A DNA stretch of 64,000 bases from Polyangiaceae bacterium. Lineage in GTDB: Bacteria; Myxococcota_A; Polyangia; Polyangiales; Polyangiaceae. Positions 9,288 through 17,635 of this stretch are shown here, in pieces. The translations under genes were made by a program, and so were the position numbers. The stretch is taken from positions 1 through 64,000 of the forward strand of contig JADLFU010000091.1 in NCBI GenBank assembly GCA_020849655.1. Direction: 5' to 3'. The notes below the pieces were generated by a model. It was not told where the DNA came from. It did no database searches and saw only the letters and a list, made by a program, of their open reading frames with translations. Each line of letters begins with the position of its first letter. Within the stretch, counting starts at the first letter, position 1.

Positions 9288-10826
9288 ATGCTGAGATCGC
9301 TCCTCGCCGTCCTCGCCGTCCTCTTCGTCACGTCGCTCTCCCGCGCCGGTGGGCCGGACCACGGCACGCCCCGCAAGACCGCGGAGGCCTTCGGCGCCGC
9401 GATGCGCGCGGGAGACGGCGCGCGCGCGGCGGACTGCCTCGATCTCCGCGATCTCCCCGCGGATCACCGCGCGCAGGAGGGGCCCGTGCTCGCGCGCCAG
9501 CTCGAGCGCGTGCTGCAGAAGGTCGCCCCGCTGCGCCCGGAGCGGCTCTCCGACGATCCCGCCGGCGACCCGATGGATGGCCCCGGCAGCGACGTCGTCG
9601 GGGGCGTGCCCGTCGGCGACGAGACGGTCACGGTGTCGCTCACCCGCGTGAAGCTCGACACCGGCGCGAGCGAGTGGAAATTCTCGCGCGCCACCGTCGC
9701 GGCGATCCCGTCGATGTACGCGGCGCACGGCGAGCCGTCGTGGGCCGCCTGGCTGCCGACCATGGTGGCGCGTCACCAGCTCGCGGGGCACCTCGGCTGG
9801 CAGTGGCTCGGCCTGCTCGGCTCGGCCCTCGGCGCGCTCGCGCTCGCGCAGCTCTTCGTCCGCGTCGCGGGCGCCGGCGTGCGGCGCGCCGCCGCGAGCT
9901 GGGGCTCGTCGTGGACGGGAGGGCTCGTCGACGCGTCGAAGGGCCTGCGCCTGCTCCTCGCGTGCGCGCTGTTCCGCTGGGCGTACCCGGCGCTCGCGCT
10001 CTCGCAGCGGGCGTCCGGCGTGCTCGACACGATCACGTTGACGTTGTTCATCTTCGCGGTCGCGGCCTTCGTCATCCGCGCCCTGAACGTGTCGGCGGAG
10101 GCGTACGAGGCGCGCCTGCCCGACGACACGTTCGGTGAGCAGCAGACCCGCGGCGTGCGCACGCAGATCGCGGTGGCGCGCAAGATCGCGTCGATCGTCG
10201 TCGCGTTTCTCGCGGGCGCGGTGGTGCTCCTGCAGTTCCAGGTCGTGCGCAACCTCGGCATGTCGCTGCTCGCGTCGGCCGGCGTGATGGGCGTCATCGT
10301 CGGCGTCGCGGCGCAGCGATCGCTCGGCAGCATGATCGCCGGCCTGCAGCTCAGCATCACGCAGCCCATCCGCATCGGGGACCTCGTCGTGATGGAGGGC
10401 GAGACCGGCGTCGTCGAGGACATCACCCTGACGTTCGTCGCCGTGCGCCTGCTCGACGAGCGCCGGCTCATCGTGCCGCTGACGCGCGTGATCGAGCAGC
10501 CCTTCCAGAACTGGACCAAGCCCGGGCCCCAGCTGCTGGTCACGGTGCAGCTGCTGGTGGACCTGTCGACGCCGGTCGCGCTCGTGCGCGACGCGCTGAC
10601 GCGGATCGTCGAGGAGCACGCCGCGTGGGACGAGCGGGTCGTCAGCCTCCAGGTCGTCGACTCGACCGACCGCGCGCTCGTCCTGAAGGCGACGATGTCC
10701 GTCGCGAGCGCGGCCGACTCGTTCGCGTTCAAGGCCGACGTGCGCGAGCGGCTGATCGCCTTCCTCCAGGCGGAGGAGGGCGGCCGGTACCTCTTCGCGC
10801 CGAAGCCCGCGGCGCCGGCGGCGTGA
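9288..10826 (+). CDS. MscS-family small-conductance mechanosensitive channel (512 aa)
   Basis: The protein opens with a signal-like hydrophobic stretch and a periplasmic region (about 20-165). Membrane segments follow at about 172-192, 218-238, 245-268 and 300-320. The pore-lining helix at about 330-350 (SLLASAGVMGVIVGVAAQ) is Gly/Ala-rich as in MscS TM3. Next comes the beta domain, with the family pattern IRIGDLVVMEGETGVVEDI, and a C-terminal alpha/beta domain. MscS channels release solutes when turgor stretches the inner membrane. A 93-base gap separates it from the VIT/vWA pair. At 512 residues it is longer than E. coli MscS (286), mainly because of its N-terminal periplasmic domain. Family membership is secure; the ion preference is not readable. 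Confidence 0.9.
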   Translation: MLRSLLAVLAVLFVTSLSRAGGPDHGTPRKTAEAFGAAMRAGDGARAADCLDLRDLPADHRAQEGPVLARQLERVLQKVAPLRPERLSDDPAGDPMDGPGSDVVGGVPVGDETVTVSLTRVKLDTGASEWKFSRATVAAIPSMYAAHGEPSWAAWLPTMVARHQLAGHLGWQWLGLLGSALGALALAQLFVRVAGAGVRRAAASWGSSWTGGLVDASKGLRLLLACALFRWAYPALALSQRASGVLDTITLTLFIFAVAAFVIRALNVSAEAYEARLPDDTFGEQQTRGVRTQIAVARKIASIVVAFLAGAVVLLQFQVVRNLGMSLLASAGVMGVIVGVAAQRSLGSMIAGLQLSITQPIRIGDLVVMEGETGVVEDITLTFVAVRLLDERRLIVPLTRVIEQPFQNWTKPGPQLLVTVQLLVDLSTPVALVRDALTRIVEEHAAWDERVVSLQVVDSTDRALVLKATMSVASAADSFAFKADVRERLIAFLQAEEGGRYLFAPKPAAPAA

Positions 10827-10848
10827 GCCGCGTGGTAGCTTGGCGGCG

Positions 10849-11337
10849 ATGATCACGAAGCCCACGTTCGCGCTCGGCCTCGCGCTCTCTGCCGCCGCGT
10901 GCTCGTCGCCGTCGACCGAGGATCTGACCGTCGACGCGACGATCCAGGACGCCAACCTCACCGTGAAGCAGGCGCCGGGCGGCCTCGCGACGACGTCGGT
11001 CGGCTCGTTCTTGCTGGTGCTGAAGCTCGGGCAGCTGGCGGCGTCGACGACAGACGTCGGGTGGCAGGCGGGCTTCGCGCTGCAGCGGTCGTCCGATCGC
11101 AAGGTGCTCGTCGCGAAGCTGCCGGCGCTGTCGTCGGCCCAGTCGACGAGCGTGGGCATCGGCAGCACGGTGAAGGTCGCGTTCTCGCTCGACGAGGCGG
11201 TGTCGCTCGGCGAAGCCGCCGCGAAGTCGGAGATCTGCACCGCCGGCCCGGTCATCATCTCGGGCCTCGTCACGGACAGCGCGCAGGGCAAGTCCGTGCC
11301 CGTCGAGAGCGCCGCGTTCACGCCCAGCTGCCCTTGA
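10849..11337 (+). CDS. small lipoprotein of unknown function (162 aa)
   Basis: ATG 10849 is preferred to the in-frame TTG at 10840 because it gives a clean lipoprotein signal ending AAAC (Cys 18) followed by Ser-Ser-Pro-Ser. The mature part is predicted beta-rich with alternating hydrophobic residues and one late Cys pair (EICTAGP and the C-terminal SCP). I recognise no family. The stop codon TGA (11335-11337) is overlapped by the TTG start of ruvC, so the two genes are probably co-translated although their functions look unrelated. Confidence 0.7.
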   Translation: MITKPTFALGLALSAAACSSPSTEDLTVDATIQDANLTVKQAPGGLATTSVGSFLLVLKLGQLAASTTDVGWQAGFALQRSSDRKVLVAKLPALSSAQSTSVGIGSTVKVAFSLDEAVSLGEAAAKSEICTAGPVIISGLVTDSAQGKSVPVESAAFTPSCP

Positions 11338-11831
11338 TCGTCCTCGGCGTGGATCCGGGCACGCGCCACCTCGGGTGGGGCGTCGTCGAGGCGCACGGCG
11401 CGCGCGTGCGGCACGTCGCGCACGGCGTGATCCACGCGGTGGGCGAGGGGGAGCTCGCGGCCCGGCTCGTGAAGATCGACGACGAGCTCGCCGCCGTGCT
11501 CGAGCGGCACGCGCCCGACGAGGCGGCCGTCGAGAGCCTGTTTTTTTCGCGTGATCCGCAGGCGGCGGCGAAGCTCGGGCACGCGCGCGGGGTCGTGCTC
11601 CTGCGCGTCGCGCGCGCCGGGGTCGCGCTCGCCGAGTACGCGCCCGCGGCCGTCAAGCGCGCGATCGTCGGCGGCGGCATGGCCGACAAGCGGCAGGTCG
11701 CGATGGTCGTGCGCGCGGCGCTCTCGCTCGCAGAGGCGCCGCCCTCCGACGCCGCCGACGCGCTCGCGATCGCGATCACGCACGCGCGCGCGTCGCGCCT
11801 CCCTCAGCTCATTCGACGGGCACGATCGTGA
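11334..11831 (+). CDS. ruvC: crossover junction endodeoxyribonuclease RuvC (165 aa)
   Basis: RuvC cleaves Holliday junctions during recombination and repair, normally with RuvAB. All four catalytic acids are in place: Asp7 (VLGVDPGT), Glu67 (AAVESLFF), Asp139 and Asp142 (PPSDAADALA). The family YAPAAVK segment is also present. The start must be TTG 11334, the codon directly before IVLGVDPG, because the frame upstream is non-homologous; it overlaps the preceding TGA as TTGA. The length is close to the usual 170-175 residues. ruvA and ruvB are not in the window. The last 23 bases overlap the convergent esterase gene. Confidence 0.95.
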   Translation: MIVLGVDPGTRHLGWGVVEAHGARVRHVAHGVIHAVGEGELAARLVKIDDELAAVLERHAPDEAAVESLFFSRDPQAAAKLGHARGVVLLRVARAGVALAEYAPAAVKRAIVGGGMADKRQVAMVVRAALSLAEAPPSDAADALAIAITHARASRLPQLIRRARS

Positions 11832-13284
11832 CGCGGTACGGCCCGGCCTGCGGCCCGCTCGCCGCGCTGAACGTGTCGACCGCGAGGTAGTGCGTCCCGG
11901 CGGCGAGGTCGGCCTCGACGTGGCGATCGTCGCGCGCGACGCACGCGCCCGGATCGGCGGCCGACAGCAGGTGGACGTCGACGTCGGCCCCGTCGCTCGA
12001 GAACACGCGCGCCGACACGCGCCGGGGCGCGGCGAGCGTGAAGCGGTAGAGCACCTCGCGCCCGCCCTCGTCCGCGGCCGAGCACGAGTACACGCCCCAG
12101 CCCGCCTGCCCGTCGGACTTCGTGTCGCCGTGGTGCACGAAGGGCAGCTGATCTACGACGAAGGGCGACGCGTGCGTCCCCTGGCCGTCGAGCGAGGGCG
12201 GCTCTGGATCGCTCGCCCCCGCGCCGCCGATCACCCGCCGCGCGCGATCGAGCGCCTCGAGCGTGATCAGGTTTCGCTGGTTGACGCCCTCCGACAGCGC
12301 CGCGTCGGTCAGCCAGCACGGGCGCGCGCCGCCCGAGACGTAGACCTGCGGATGGACGCCGTCGGCCGAGAGCCCGTACTCCGGCAGGGCGGCGAGCGTC
12401 TGCCAGTAGTCCATCATTGGCACGCCGCGCTCCTCGGCGACGGCGCGCACGACGGCGTTCATCTCGGGGACGAGCCGGTTCGCGTCGGCCTTGTCGCCGC
12501 GCGGCGGGATCGTCGAGAGGAGCGGCACGACGCCCGCGGCGAGCAGCTGATCGACGCCGAGGCGCAGGTACCGGTCGAGGATGGCGACGCCCTGCTCGTA
12601 CGTGTCGTTCGTGCCGAGCATGACGACCGCGTACGCGGGATCGATCGCCGCGACCTCCTGCTCTATCGGCGACGGCGATCCGCCGGCGGCCTTCGACACG
12701 CTCCAGCCGACGACCGCCGCGAGCGTCACGCGATCGAACGACGTCGCGGCCGCGGCCGCTGGCGTCTGCTTGAAGAACGCGACCGTCGGCGCGAGCGCGG
12801 CGTGCGCGCCGAGGTTCACGTCCGTCTTCGCGAAGCACGCGAGGAACCCCGGGTTCACCGTGATCGAGTCCCCCACCTTCGCGAAGACGTCGGCCCGCCC
12901 CGCGCCCTTCGCGCGGACGGCCTTCAGCCTCGTCACGATCGACGTCGTCAGAGGCGAGTGCCGCGCGCCGTACGGGTAGCGCGTCGCCGTGACGACAGGA
13001 GGCGCCGCGTCCTTCGGGGCGTCGGGCGCCGCGTCCTTCGGGGCGTCGGGCGCCGCGTCCTCCGGGGCGTCTGCGCCGGCGTCGGGGAGCGCGCCCCCCA
13101 CGCCGCCGCCTCCCTGGGCGAGCCCGCCGGCGCCGGCCCCCTCCGCGCCCCCGGTGCCCGCCGTCGCCGCGCCGGCGACGCCTGTCGTCACGAGCACGAC
13201 GGGGCGCTCGCGCGCGCTCTCGACGCCGCACGCGCCCGCCGCGCACAAGGCGAGCGACCAACCCACGACGGACCAGCGCCTCAC
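11809..13284 (-). CDS. GDSL/SGNH esterase lipoprotein with C-terminal PPC-like domain (491 aa)
   Basis: The start is GTG 13284, giving a lipoprotein-like signal (LALCAAGAC, Cys 19). A low-complexity linker follows, including Asp-Ala-Pro-Lys repeats encoded by a 24-bp tandem repeat. The catalytic domain has SGNH blocks: GDS at about residue 138, GTND at about 224 and DGVHP at about 310 (the catalytic Asp and His). The last 110 residues (VLYRFTLAAPRRVSA, then GTHYLAVDTF) resemble a bacterial pre-peptidase C-terminal beta domain. It is probably an exported carbohydrate or lipid esterase tethered to the outer membrane; substrate unknown. It is divergent from tetR, with a 72-base promoter region between them. 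Confidence 0.8.
   Translation of the reverse strand: MRRWSVVGWSLALCAAGACGVESARERPVVLVTTGVAGAATAGTGGAEGAGAGGLAQGGGGVGGALPDAGADAPEDAAPDAPKDAAPDAPKDAAPPVVTATRYPYGARHSPLTTSIVTRLKAVRAKGAGRADVFAKVGDSITVNPGFLACFAKTDVNLGAHAALAPTVAFFKQTPAAAAATSFDRVTLAAVVGWSVSKAAGGSPSPIEQEVAAIDPAYAVVMLGTNDTYEQGVAILDRYLRLGVDQLLAAGVVPLLSTIPPRGDKADANRLVPEMNAVVRAVAEERGVPMMDYWQTLAALPEYGLSADGVHPQVYVSGGARPCWLTDAALSEGVNQRNLITLEALDRARRVIGGAGASDPEPPSLDGQGTHASPFVVDQLPFVHHGDTKSDGQAGWGVYSCSAADEGGREVLYRFTLAAPRRVSARVFSSDGADVDVHLLSAADPGACVARDDRHVEADLAAGTHYLAVDTFSAASGPQAGPYRVTIVPVE
13001..13072. repeat. 24-bp tandem repeat, three copies, inside the esterase linker
   Basis: Units begin at 13001, 13025 and 13049; the third differs by one base. 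They encode an eight-residue Asp/Ala/Pro/Lys unit in the linker between the lipobox and the catalytic domain. Because the period is a multiple of three, expansion or loss changes linker length only. Confidence 0.8.
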
Positions 13285-13326
13285 AGCGACAGGATCGTAC
13301 CGCGCGAGAACGGGGTTGTCTTTCTG

Positions 13327-13342
13327 CTTACCGACTGGTAAG
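13327..13342. promoter_or_regulatory. palindromic operator candidate CTTACC-N4-GGTAAG
   Basis: A perfect 6-bp inverted repeat with a 4-bp spacer lies 15 bases before the tetR start, in the 72-base divergent region. A further TTACC occurs at 13350-13354. The position and the style (short arms, close to the start) suit TetR autoregulation. The repeat sits in the zone where a -35/-10 pair would be expected, but no strong promoter hexamers are visible. Confidence 0.55.
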
Positions 13343-13356
13343 CGAGTGTTTACCAG

Positions 13357-14061
13357 ATGGTCGCCCAGCGCCCCGCCCGCCCGCCGCGCCCCACGGACGA
13401 CGTCCGCCCGCGCGCGCTCGCGGCCGCGACGCGCCTGTTCGCGGCGCGCGGGTTCGAGGGCGCCTCGCTGCAGGACGTGGCGGGCGAGGTCGGCGTCACG
13501 AAGCAGGCGCTGCTCTACCACTTCGCGTCGAAGGAGGAGCTGCGGCGCGCGGTGCTCGGCGCGATGGTCACCCACTGGAACGAAGCCTTGCCTCGGGTGC
13601 TGCTCGCCGCGTCGGCGGCGGACGACCGGTTCGACGCCGTGGTCGGCGAGCTCCTGCGCTTCTTCGCGTCCGATCCTGACCGGGCGCGGCTGCTCGTGCG
13701 GCACCTGCTCGACAGGCCCGCGGAGAGCCGTGAGCTCATCGCGTCGCACGTCAAGGGCTACGTCGCCGCGATCTCGTCCTACATCGCGCGCGGCCGGGAG
13801 CGCGGCACGCACCGCGCCGACGTCGACCCCGAGGCGTACGTCGCGGCCGTCTTGCAGCTGCTCGTGGTCGGCGTCGCGAGCCTGCCCGTGCTCGACGTCG
13901 TGCTCGACGGCCCGCGCGCGAAGGCGGCGCCGCGCGTCATAGCCGAGCTGCGCCGCATCGCGCGCGTGGCGCTGTTCCCCGCTGAGGCGCCCGCGCCCGC
14001 CCCGCGGCGGCCGACGCGCACCCGCTCGACCGCGCGCACGGCGCGCCGAGGAGACCCATGA
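13357..14061 (+). CDS. TetR-family transcriptional regulator (234 aa)
   Basis: The N-terminal helix-turn-helix (about residues 20-65) has the TetR signature ASLQDVAGEVGVTKQALLYH followed by FASKEEL. The rest is the helical ligand-binding domain, ending in an Arg/Pro/Thr-rich tail that may be disordered. It overlaps the MaoC gene by ATGA (14058-14061), so it is the first gene of a four-gene acyl-CoA unit and most likely represses it, with an acyl-CoA or fatty acid as the natural guess for ligand. No clear ribosome site precedes ATG 13357. A palindromic operator candidate lies at 13327-13342. Confidence 0.9.
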   Translation: MVAQRPARPPRPTDDVRPRALAAATRLFAARGFEGASLQDVAGEVGVTKQALLYHFASKEELRRAVLGAMVTHWNEALPRVLLAASAADDRFDAVVGELLRFFASDPDRARLLVRHLLDRPAESRELIASHVKGYVAAISSYIARGRERGTHRADVDPEAYVAAVLQLLVVGVASLPVLDVVLDGPRAKAAPRVIAELRRIARVALFPAEAPAPAPRRPTRTRSTARTARRGDP

Positions 14062-14939
14062 CGATCGCGCACTTGATGGAGCAAGGTGACAACGTGGCGG
14101 CCCTGCTCGGCGCCGCGTGGAAGAGCCGCGAGAAGCGGCGCGCGCCGGCCGGCGCGAAGGCCGAGGTGCCCGGCCCGCTCATCTCCCGCGTCGTGCGGGC
14201 GCCGTCGCCGGCGCTCGTCCGCGACTACGTGCGCGCCGTGGGGGGCGATCCGAGGCACTACGCGGGCACGCTGCCGCCGCACCTGTTCCCGCAGTGGGCG
14301 TTCCCGCTCGCGGCCGAGGCGCTCGACGGGCTCCCGTTCCCGCTCACGCGCGTCGTCAACCTGGGCTGCCGCCTGACGTCGCACGTGCCGCTGCCGTCCG
14401 GCGCGCCGCTCGAGGTCTCGGCCCAGCTGTCGTCGGTCGACGACGACGGCGCGCGCGTCGTCTCGGAGGTGCGCGTCGTCACCGGCACCCGCGAGGTGCC
14501 CGTGTGCCTCGAGGCCCTCATGCGGACGTACATCCCGCTCGCGAAGCGCGCGGGCGCCCGGCGCGCGCGCGAGCCCGAGACCGTCCCCGCCGACGCCGTG
14601 GAGCTGTCGAGGCAGCGCGTGCGCGCCGGCGCGGGGCGTGAGTTCGCGTGGCTCACAGGCGACGTGAACCCCATTCACTGGGTGCCGAGCTACGCGCGCG
14701 CGGCGGGCTTTCGCGGCGTGATCCTGCACGGCTTCGGCACGCTCGCGCGCGCCTTCGAGGGGCTGGTGCAGGCGCGGCTCGGGCGGCCTCCGCGCCTCCG
14801 GGCGCTCGACGTCCGCTTCGCGCGCCCGCTCACGCTGCCCGCCGACGTCGGCCTCTATACGCGTGGTCATCAGGTGTTCGTCGCGGACGGGCGCGGGGTC
14901 CGTCCCTACCTCAGTGGAGACTTTCAGACCGATGAGTGA
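14058..14939 (+). CDS. MaoC-like 3-hydroxyacyl dehydratase, HtdX-like (293 aa)
   Basis: The C-terminal half carries the hydratase-2/MaoC motif FAWLTGDVNPIHW with catalytic Asp202 and His207, then GFRGVILHGFG. The N-terminal half is a second, degenerate hot-dog fold, as in the two-domain mycobacterial HtdX. The expected reaction is reversible dehydration of (R)-3-hydroxyacyl thioesters. It overlaps tetR upstream (ATGA) and the FabG4-type reductase downstream (8 bases). With reductase and thiolase next to it, the unit could run three steps of an acyl elongation or degradation cycle. Chain length and direction cannot be read from sequence. Confidence 0.85.
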   Translation: MTIAHLMEQGDNVAALLGAAWKSREKRRAPAGAKAEVPGPLISRVVRAPSPALVRDYVRAVGGDPRHYAGTLPPHLFPQWAFPLAAEALDGLPFPLTRVVNLGCRLTSHVPLPSGAPLEVSAQLSSVDDDGARVVSEVRVVTGTREVPVCLEALMRTYIPLAKRAGARRAREPETVPADAVELSRQRVRAGAGREFAWLTGDVNPIHWVPSYARAAGFRGVILHGFGTLARAFEGLVQARLGRPPRLRALDVRFARPLTLPADVGLYTRGHQVFVADGRGVRPYLSGDFQTDE

Positions 14940-16305
14940 TCTCTTGCTCGACCTCAGCCGCAGCCGCGGCCTCAAGAAGGCGCTCGGCGCCGCCGGCGTC
15001 TCGCTGCCCTTGCCCGAGCCGCTGCGCCGTCAGCCCGGCCCGATCTCGTCGCGGCCGCTCGAGGGGCGTGTCGTCGCCGTGGGCGTGCCCGGGGGCGCGC
15101 GCCTCTCGGCCGCGCTCGCCGAGGCGCTCCCCGCGCTCGGGGCCTCGATCGAGGTCGACGGTGACGCGGCGCCCTTCCGCGGCCCGGCGGAGGCGTTCGG
15201 GCGCGGCGTCTCGACCTCGGGCGCGGGCCCGCTCGACGGCCTCGTGCTCGACGCGACGGGCCTCGCCGCCCCCGACGAGCTCCTCGCGCTGCACACGTTC
15301 TTCCAGCCGCGGCTCGGGCGCCTCTCGCGCTCGGGCAAGGTGGTGATCATCGCGCGCCGCTCGGCGCCGATCGCGGCGCGCGCGGTCGTCGGGCTCGCGA
15401 AGAGCCTCGGCAAGGAGCTCGGCAAGAGCGGCGGGACGGCGAACGTGATCCTCGCGGAGGACGGCGCCGACGTGTCGGTCGCGGGGCCGCTCGGCTTCTT
15501 CCTCTCCTCGAAGAGCGCGTTCGTCTCGGGGCAGGTGGTCACCGTCAGGCCGGGCGGCGCGCCGTCCCGCCCGCGCAGCCTCGACGGCAAGGTGGCGGTG
15601 GTCACCGGCGCGGCGCGCGGCATCGGGCGCGACACCGTGCGCGCGCTCGCCGCCGAGGGCGCGTGGGTGCTCTGCGTCGACAGGCCCGACGACGACGCGG
15701 AGACCAGCCGGGTCGCGCGCGCGCTCGGCGGCGCGGCGCTCGGGCTCGACGTCACCGACCCCGCGGCGGGCGACAAGCTGCGGGCGGCGCTCGGGGATCG
15801 CTCCATCGACGTGCTCGTGCACAACGCCGGCGTCACGCGCGACAAGACGCTCGCGCGGATGAAGCCCGCCGATTTCTCCCTCGCCGTCGACGTCAGCCTC
15901 GGCGCCGTCGTCCGCATCACCGAGCGCGTGCTCGCCGAGGGGCGCCTGTCGAAGGGCGGCCGCGTGATCGCGCTCTCGTCGATCGCCGGCCTCGCCGGCA
16001 ACCTCGGGCAGACCAACTACGCGGCGGCGAAGGCGGGCGTCATCGGCTACGTCGAGTCCCTCGCGGCGCGGCTCGCGGAGCAGGAGATCACCGTCAACGC
16101 CATCGCGCCCGGGTTCATCGAGACGCGCATGACCGCCGCGGTGCCGCTCTTCATCCGCGAGGCGGGGCGGCGCCTGTCGAGCCTGGGGCAGGGGGGGCAG
16201 CCCTCGGACGTCGCCGACGCCATCACGTTCCTCGCGACGCCTGCCGCCGCGGGGATCACCGGGCAAGTGTTGAGAGTGTGTGGACAGTCGTTCCTGGGAG
16301 CCTGA
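14932..16305 (+). CDS. 3-oxoacyl-thioester reductase, high-molecular-weight FabG4 type (457 aa)
   Basis: ATG 14932 lies inside the end of the MaoC gene and is in frame with the domains. Residues about 1-205 form a degenerate flavodoxin-like N-terminal domain. The C-terminal half is a classical SDR: VAVVTGAARGIGRD (nucleotide site), HNAGVTRD, ALSSIAGLAGN and the YAAAKAG catalytic Tyr/Lys. The two-domain layout and 457-residue length match mycobacterial FabG4 (454 residues) rather than the ordinary 250-residue FabG. The expected reaction is NAD(P)H-dependent reduction of 3-oxoacyl thioesters. It sits between MaoC and thiolase, 7 bases before the latter. Confidence 0.88.
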   Translation: MSDLLLDLSRSRGLKKALGAAGVSLPLPEPLRRQPGPISSRPLEGRVVAVGVPGGARLSAALAEALPALGASIEVDGDAAPFRGPAEAFGRGVSTSGAGPLDGLVLDATGLAAPDELLALHTFFQPRLGRLSRSGKVVIIARRSAPIAARAVVGLAKSLGKELGKSGGTANVILAEDGADVSVAGPLGFFLSSKSAFVSGQVVTVRPGGAPSRPRSLDGKVAVVTGAARGIGRDTVRALAAEGAWVLCVDRPDDDAETSRVARALGGAALGLDVTDPAAGDKLRAALGDRSIDVLVHNAGVTRDKTLARMKPADFSLAVDVSLGAVVRITERVLAEGRLSKGGRVIALSSIAGLAGNLGQTNYAAAKAGVIGYVESLAARLAEQEITVNAIAPGFIETRMTAAVPLFIREAGRRLSSLGQGGQPSDVADAITFLATPAAAGITGQVLRVCGQSFLGA

Positions 16306-16312
16306 GCAGATC

Positions 16313-17635
16313 ATGTCGAACCGTCGTCGTTGTGTGGTGGTCGGGGGCGCGCGCACCCCGTTCGTCAAGGCGTTCACGAGCTTCACCGAGCTCGACAGCG
16401 TCGCGCTCGGCCGGCTCGCGGTCGCGGGCCTGCTCGCGCGGACGGGCGTCGCCCGCGGTGACATCCAGTCGATCGTGTGGGGCGGCGTCATCCTGCCGTC
16501 CGCGTCGCCGAACGTGGGCCGCGAGATCGCGCTCGATCTCTCGCTCATCGACGTCGAGGCCCAGACGGTGACGCGCGCGTGCGCGTCGAGCCTCTCGGCC
16601 ATCACCACGGCCGCCTCGGCGATCGAGCGCGGCGACTGCGACGTCGCGATCGCCGGCGGCTCCGACTCGACCAGCAACGCCGAGATCAAGCTGCCGCAGA
16701 AGGTCGTCCACGCGATGGCGCCGCTCGCGCTCGGTAAGCCGAAGCCTGCCGACTACCTCACCGCCGTCGGCAAGCTCGCGCCGTTCTCCGATGTGCTGCC
16801 GACGCGCCCGCGCATCGCCGAGCGCACGACGGGCGAGGTGATGGGCGAGGCCGCCGAGCGGATGGCGACGCGCAACGAGATCACCCGCGAGGCGCAGGAC
16901 GCGTTCGCCGCGCGCTCGCACCACCGCGCCGCCGCCGCAGCGGAGGCGGGGCTGCTCGCCGACGAGATCGTGCCCGTCGAGGCGCCCGGCGGCTGGGTGC
17001 ACCAGGACGGCATGATCCGCGGCGACACGACGGTCGACAAGCTCGCGAAGCTCCGCCCCGCGTTCGCGAAGGGCGGCACGATCACCGCCGGCAACGCGAG
17101 CGCGCTCACCGACGGCGCCGCGGCCGTCCTGCTGATGAGCGAGGAGCGCGCGAAGGCGCTCGGCTTCACCCCGAAGGCCGTCGTCTCCAGCTGGGCGTAC
17201 GCCGCGGTCGATCCGGCCGATCAGCTGCTCATCGGGCCCGCCATGGCCGTGCCGAGGGCGCTCGATCGCGCGGGGCTCTCGCTCGAGGACGCGGACCTCG
17301 TCGACTTCCACGAGGCGTTCGCCGCGCAGGTGCTGAGCGTCGAGAAGGCGCTCGCGAGCGACGCGTTCGCGAAGCTGCGGCTCGGCAGGGAGCGCGCGGT
17401 CGGCCGCATCGATCCCGCGCGCTTCAACGTCCACGGCGGCAGCCTCGCGCTTGGCCACCCGTTCGGCGCGACGGGCGCGCGCCTGGTGACGACGATGGCC
17501 AACGAGCTCGCGCGCACCGGCAAGCGCTCGGCGGTGCTCGGCATCTGCGCGGCGGGCGGGCTCGGCGCCGCGGCCGTGCTGACGCGTCCGTTAGAAATAT
17601 TAGATAACCTCGGCGCGCGCCAGCTCGCCGCGTAG
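16313..17635 (+). CDS. acetyl-CoA C-acyltransferase (thiolase), FadI/FadA2 type (440 aa)
   Basis: The catalytic residues are visible: Cys90 in TRACASSLSA, His382 in GHPFGATG and Cys412 in GICAAGGLG. ATG 16313 is chosen over an earlier in-frame codon inside the fabG4 stop region. Thiolase cleaves or forms 3-oxoacyl-CoA; with the two upstream genes it completes a beta-oxidation-like set lacking only an acyl-CoA dehydrogenase. The last 14 residues after VLTRP are unusual. They are read through an AT-rich patch (17591-17609) using TTA, ATA and TTA codons that are rare here, and both other forward frames of that patch contain stops. The natural end may be near 17592. Confidence 0.9.
   Translation: MSNRRRCVVVGGARTPFVKAFTSFTELDSVALGRLAVAGLLARTGVARGDIQSIVWGGVILPSASPNVGREIALDLSLIDVEAQTVTRACASSLSAITTAASAIERGDCDVAIAGGSDSTSNAEIKLPQKVVHAMAPLALGKPKPADYLTAVGKLAPFSDVLPTRPRIAERTTGEVMGEAAERMATRNEITREAQDAFAARSHHRAAAAAEAGLLADEIVPVEAPGGWVHQDGMIRGDTTVDKLAKLRPAFAKGGTITAGNASALTDGAAAVLLMSEERAKALGFTPKAVVSSWAYAAVDPADQLLIGPAMAVPRALDRAGLSLEDADLVDFHEAFAAQVLSVEKALASDAFAKLRLGRERAVGRIDPARFNVHGGSLALGHPFGATGARLVTTMANELARTGKRSAVLGICAAGGLGAAAVLTRPLEILDNLGARQLAA

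Noticed and set aside
4638-11783. A 2381-residue open frame on the minus strand and a 1483-residue one at 655-5106
   Set aside because: They are antisense to well-supported genes and consist of Arg/Ala/Gly-rich low complexity. Very high G+C leaves antisense frames open by chance.
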